From Pontimonas sp. (lineage in GTDB: Bacteria; Actinomycetota; Actinomycetes; Actinomycetales; Microbacteriaceae), in the NCBI GenBank assembly GCA_021741945.1, contig JAIOWV010000028.1, positions 1 through 13,576 on the forward strand: 13,576 nt of DNA, read 5' to 3'. The notes beneath the pieces were generated by a model. That model was not told where the DNA came from, made no database searches, and saw only the letters and a list, made by a program, of their open reading frames with translations. Of this stretch, positions 12,713 through 13,576 are shown one piece after another. Position 1 is the first letter of the stretch, and each line of letters begins with the position of its first letter. The position numbers were made by a program, and so were the translations under genes.

Positions 12713-13560
12713 AAGGCGTTTTCCTTAAGCCACGCAAAAGGGTCAACGTATTCATCGTTGATGCGAATTTCAAAGTGAAGGTGGGCACCGGTTGACGTTC
12801 CGGTATTTCCCACAAGGCCTATGAAATCGCCGACTTCTATCTCGTCACCAACTCGGAGCGGGCTGCTGTCACGCTGCATGTGGGCATAGACAGAAAGGAT
12901 TCGCTGGCCATTAATCTCGTGCTCGATGTAGACGTACTGGCCATAACCCCCGCCAAACTCAGCGGCCGTCACGACACCATCGGCAATAGCAAAAATCGGG
13001 GCACCAAGACCAGGGGTGAAGTCCACGCCGCGGTGATTACTCGAGCAGTAGCGACAGGGCGCAACGCGGTCACCAAAGCCGGAGCTGATTGGTACTGCGG
13101 TGGGGAAAGGCCATCGGATGTTTCCGGTTCCACTGGTCGAATAGGAGAAGTTTCTACTCCCATACCGGGCGCGCAACACCTCGGCATAGGAGGTCACACT
13201 CCAGGACTCGCGCTGCACGCCGCCTTCGAGAGACTCACTGGAAGCGACAGTAAAGGACTGTGAGCCACTGCCTGCCTCGCCGGGCTCTCCAGCGCCGGCG
13301 ATGGCCGGGGTGAAGTCACTGGTCGCATAGAACAGGTTGACGGGGAGAGAAACACCGATGAAGAGCAGTGGGGTGGCGATGACGGTGCCCCAGCTGAGAA
13401 GCCGGCGTCCCCAACTCGGTTTTGGCTCGCTCTTCTGCGGAGTGGGGAGAGTTTCAGTGACAACAACGGGAGTGGTGGGGGCCGATACTCTCAGCCGCTC
13501 TTGATCTCGAAGCTGCCGGCGGGTGAGGGTTTGGGTAGTCGAGTAGTTGTCTTCAGCCAC
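12709..13560 (-). CDS. membrane-anchored M23 family zinc endopeptidase (LytM-like)
   Basis: 283 residues, starting at GTG with GGGGGTGA nine or so bases upstream; the start is near the window's right edge but the gene seems whole. Residues 1-55 are polar and basic (cytoplasmic), then one hydrophobic helix at about 56-79, then a Gly/Ser-rich linker of some 65 residues. The C-terminal domain has the M23 zinc site: HRGVD (His176, Asp180), YAHM (His227) and HLHFEI (His260, His262), preceded by WPFPTAVPISSGFGDR and ending near YVDPFAW. All residues expected for an active enzyme are present. It probably cuts peptidoglycan cross-bridges or stem peptides outside the membrane during growth or division. 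An extra Cys pair (PCRYC) lies just before the first zinc motif. Confidence 0.92.
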   Translation of the reverse strand: MAEDNYSTTQTLTRRQLRDQERLRVSAPTTPVVVTETLPTPQKSEPKPSWGRRLLSWGTVIATPLLFIGVSLPVNLFYATSDFTPAIAGAGEPGEAGSGSQSFTVASSESLEGGVQRESWSVTSYAEVLRARYGSRNFSYSTSGTGNIRWPFPTAVPISSGFGDRVAPCRYCSSNHRGVDFTPGLGAPIFAIADGVVTAAEFGGGYGQYVYIEHEINGQRILSVYAHMQRDSSPLRVGDEIEVGDFIGLVGNTGTSTGAHLHFEIRINDEYVDPFAWLKENAF

Positions 13561-13576
13561 CGACTCACCCCCTATG

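Overview
The window looks like chromosome from a compact actinobacterium, most likely Microbacteriaceae. Four things point there: the gene order hadA-like / hadB-like / murB / aminotransferase / tRNA-Trp / secE / nusG / rplK / rplA, a NusG with a long acidic N-terminus, many GTG starts, and at least two promoters that look leaderless. The family assignment is inferred from remembered synteny, not from a search. Genes are packed tightly: three pairs share a GTGA start/stop overlap (506-509, 7520-7523, 7945-7948) and two convergent pairs share their stop codons (6414-6417, 12709-12712).

Layout, left to right. 1-1816 (+) is the end of a surface-polysaccharide type cluster: the C-terminal part of a SAM-dependent methyltransferase, coupled to a polysaccharide-deacetylase-like protein. 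1835-5036 (-) is the transcription/translation block, read right to left: tRNA-Trp, secE, nusG, rplK (L11), rplA (L1), then a GNAT acetyltransferase that ends in a terminator hairpin. The spacer ahead of rplK can form several hairpins. 5191-6417 (+) is a class I aminotransferase, divergent from tRNA-Trp, with a 14-bp perfect inverted repeat between them. 6414-9311 (-), read right to left, holds a phosphotransferase-fold protein that lacks the usual catalytic Asp, two MaoC/hotdog dehydratase subunits, and murB.

9398-9553 (-) holds the most unusual item: a 25-codon gene, too short for ordinary gene callers. It has a perfect AAGGAGG ribosome site, a promoter wrapped in a perfect 10+10 bp inverted repeat, and a strong intrinsic terminator. 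Its peptide ends in a CxxC (CDSC). It stands between the tRNA-Met/tRNA-Thr pair and the pseudokinase-like gene.

9652-9818 (-) are tRNA-Met(CAT) and tRNA-Thr(GGT). 10001-10939 (+) is an FkbM-type methyltransferase. 11054-12712 (+) is a GH13 alpha-glucosidase with a LacI-type operator and an apparently leaderless start. It converges on an M23 zinc endopeptidase (12709-13560, -) with a membrane anchor. No insertion sequence, phage gene or CRISPR array was seen, and no gene-free stretch exceeds 300 bases.
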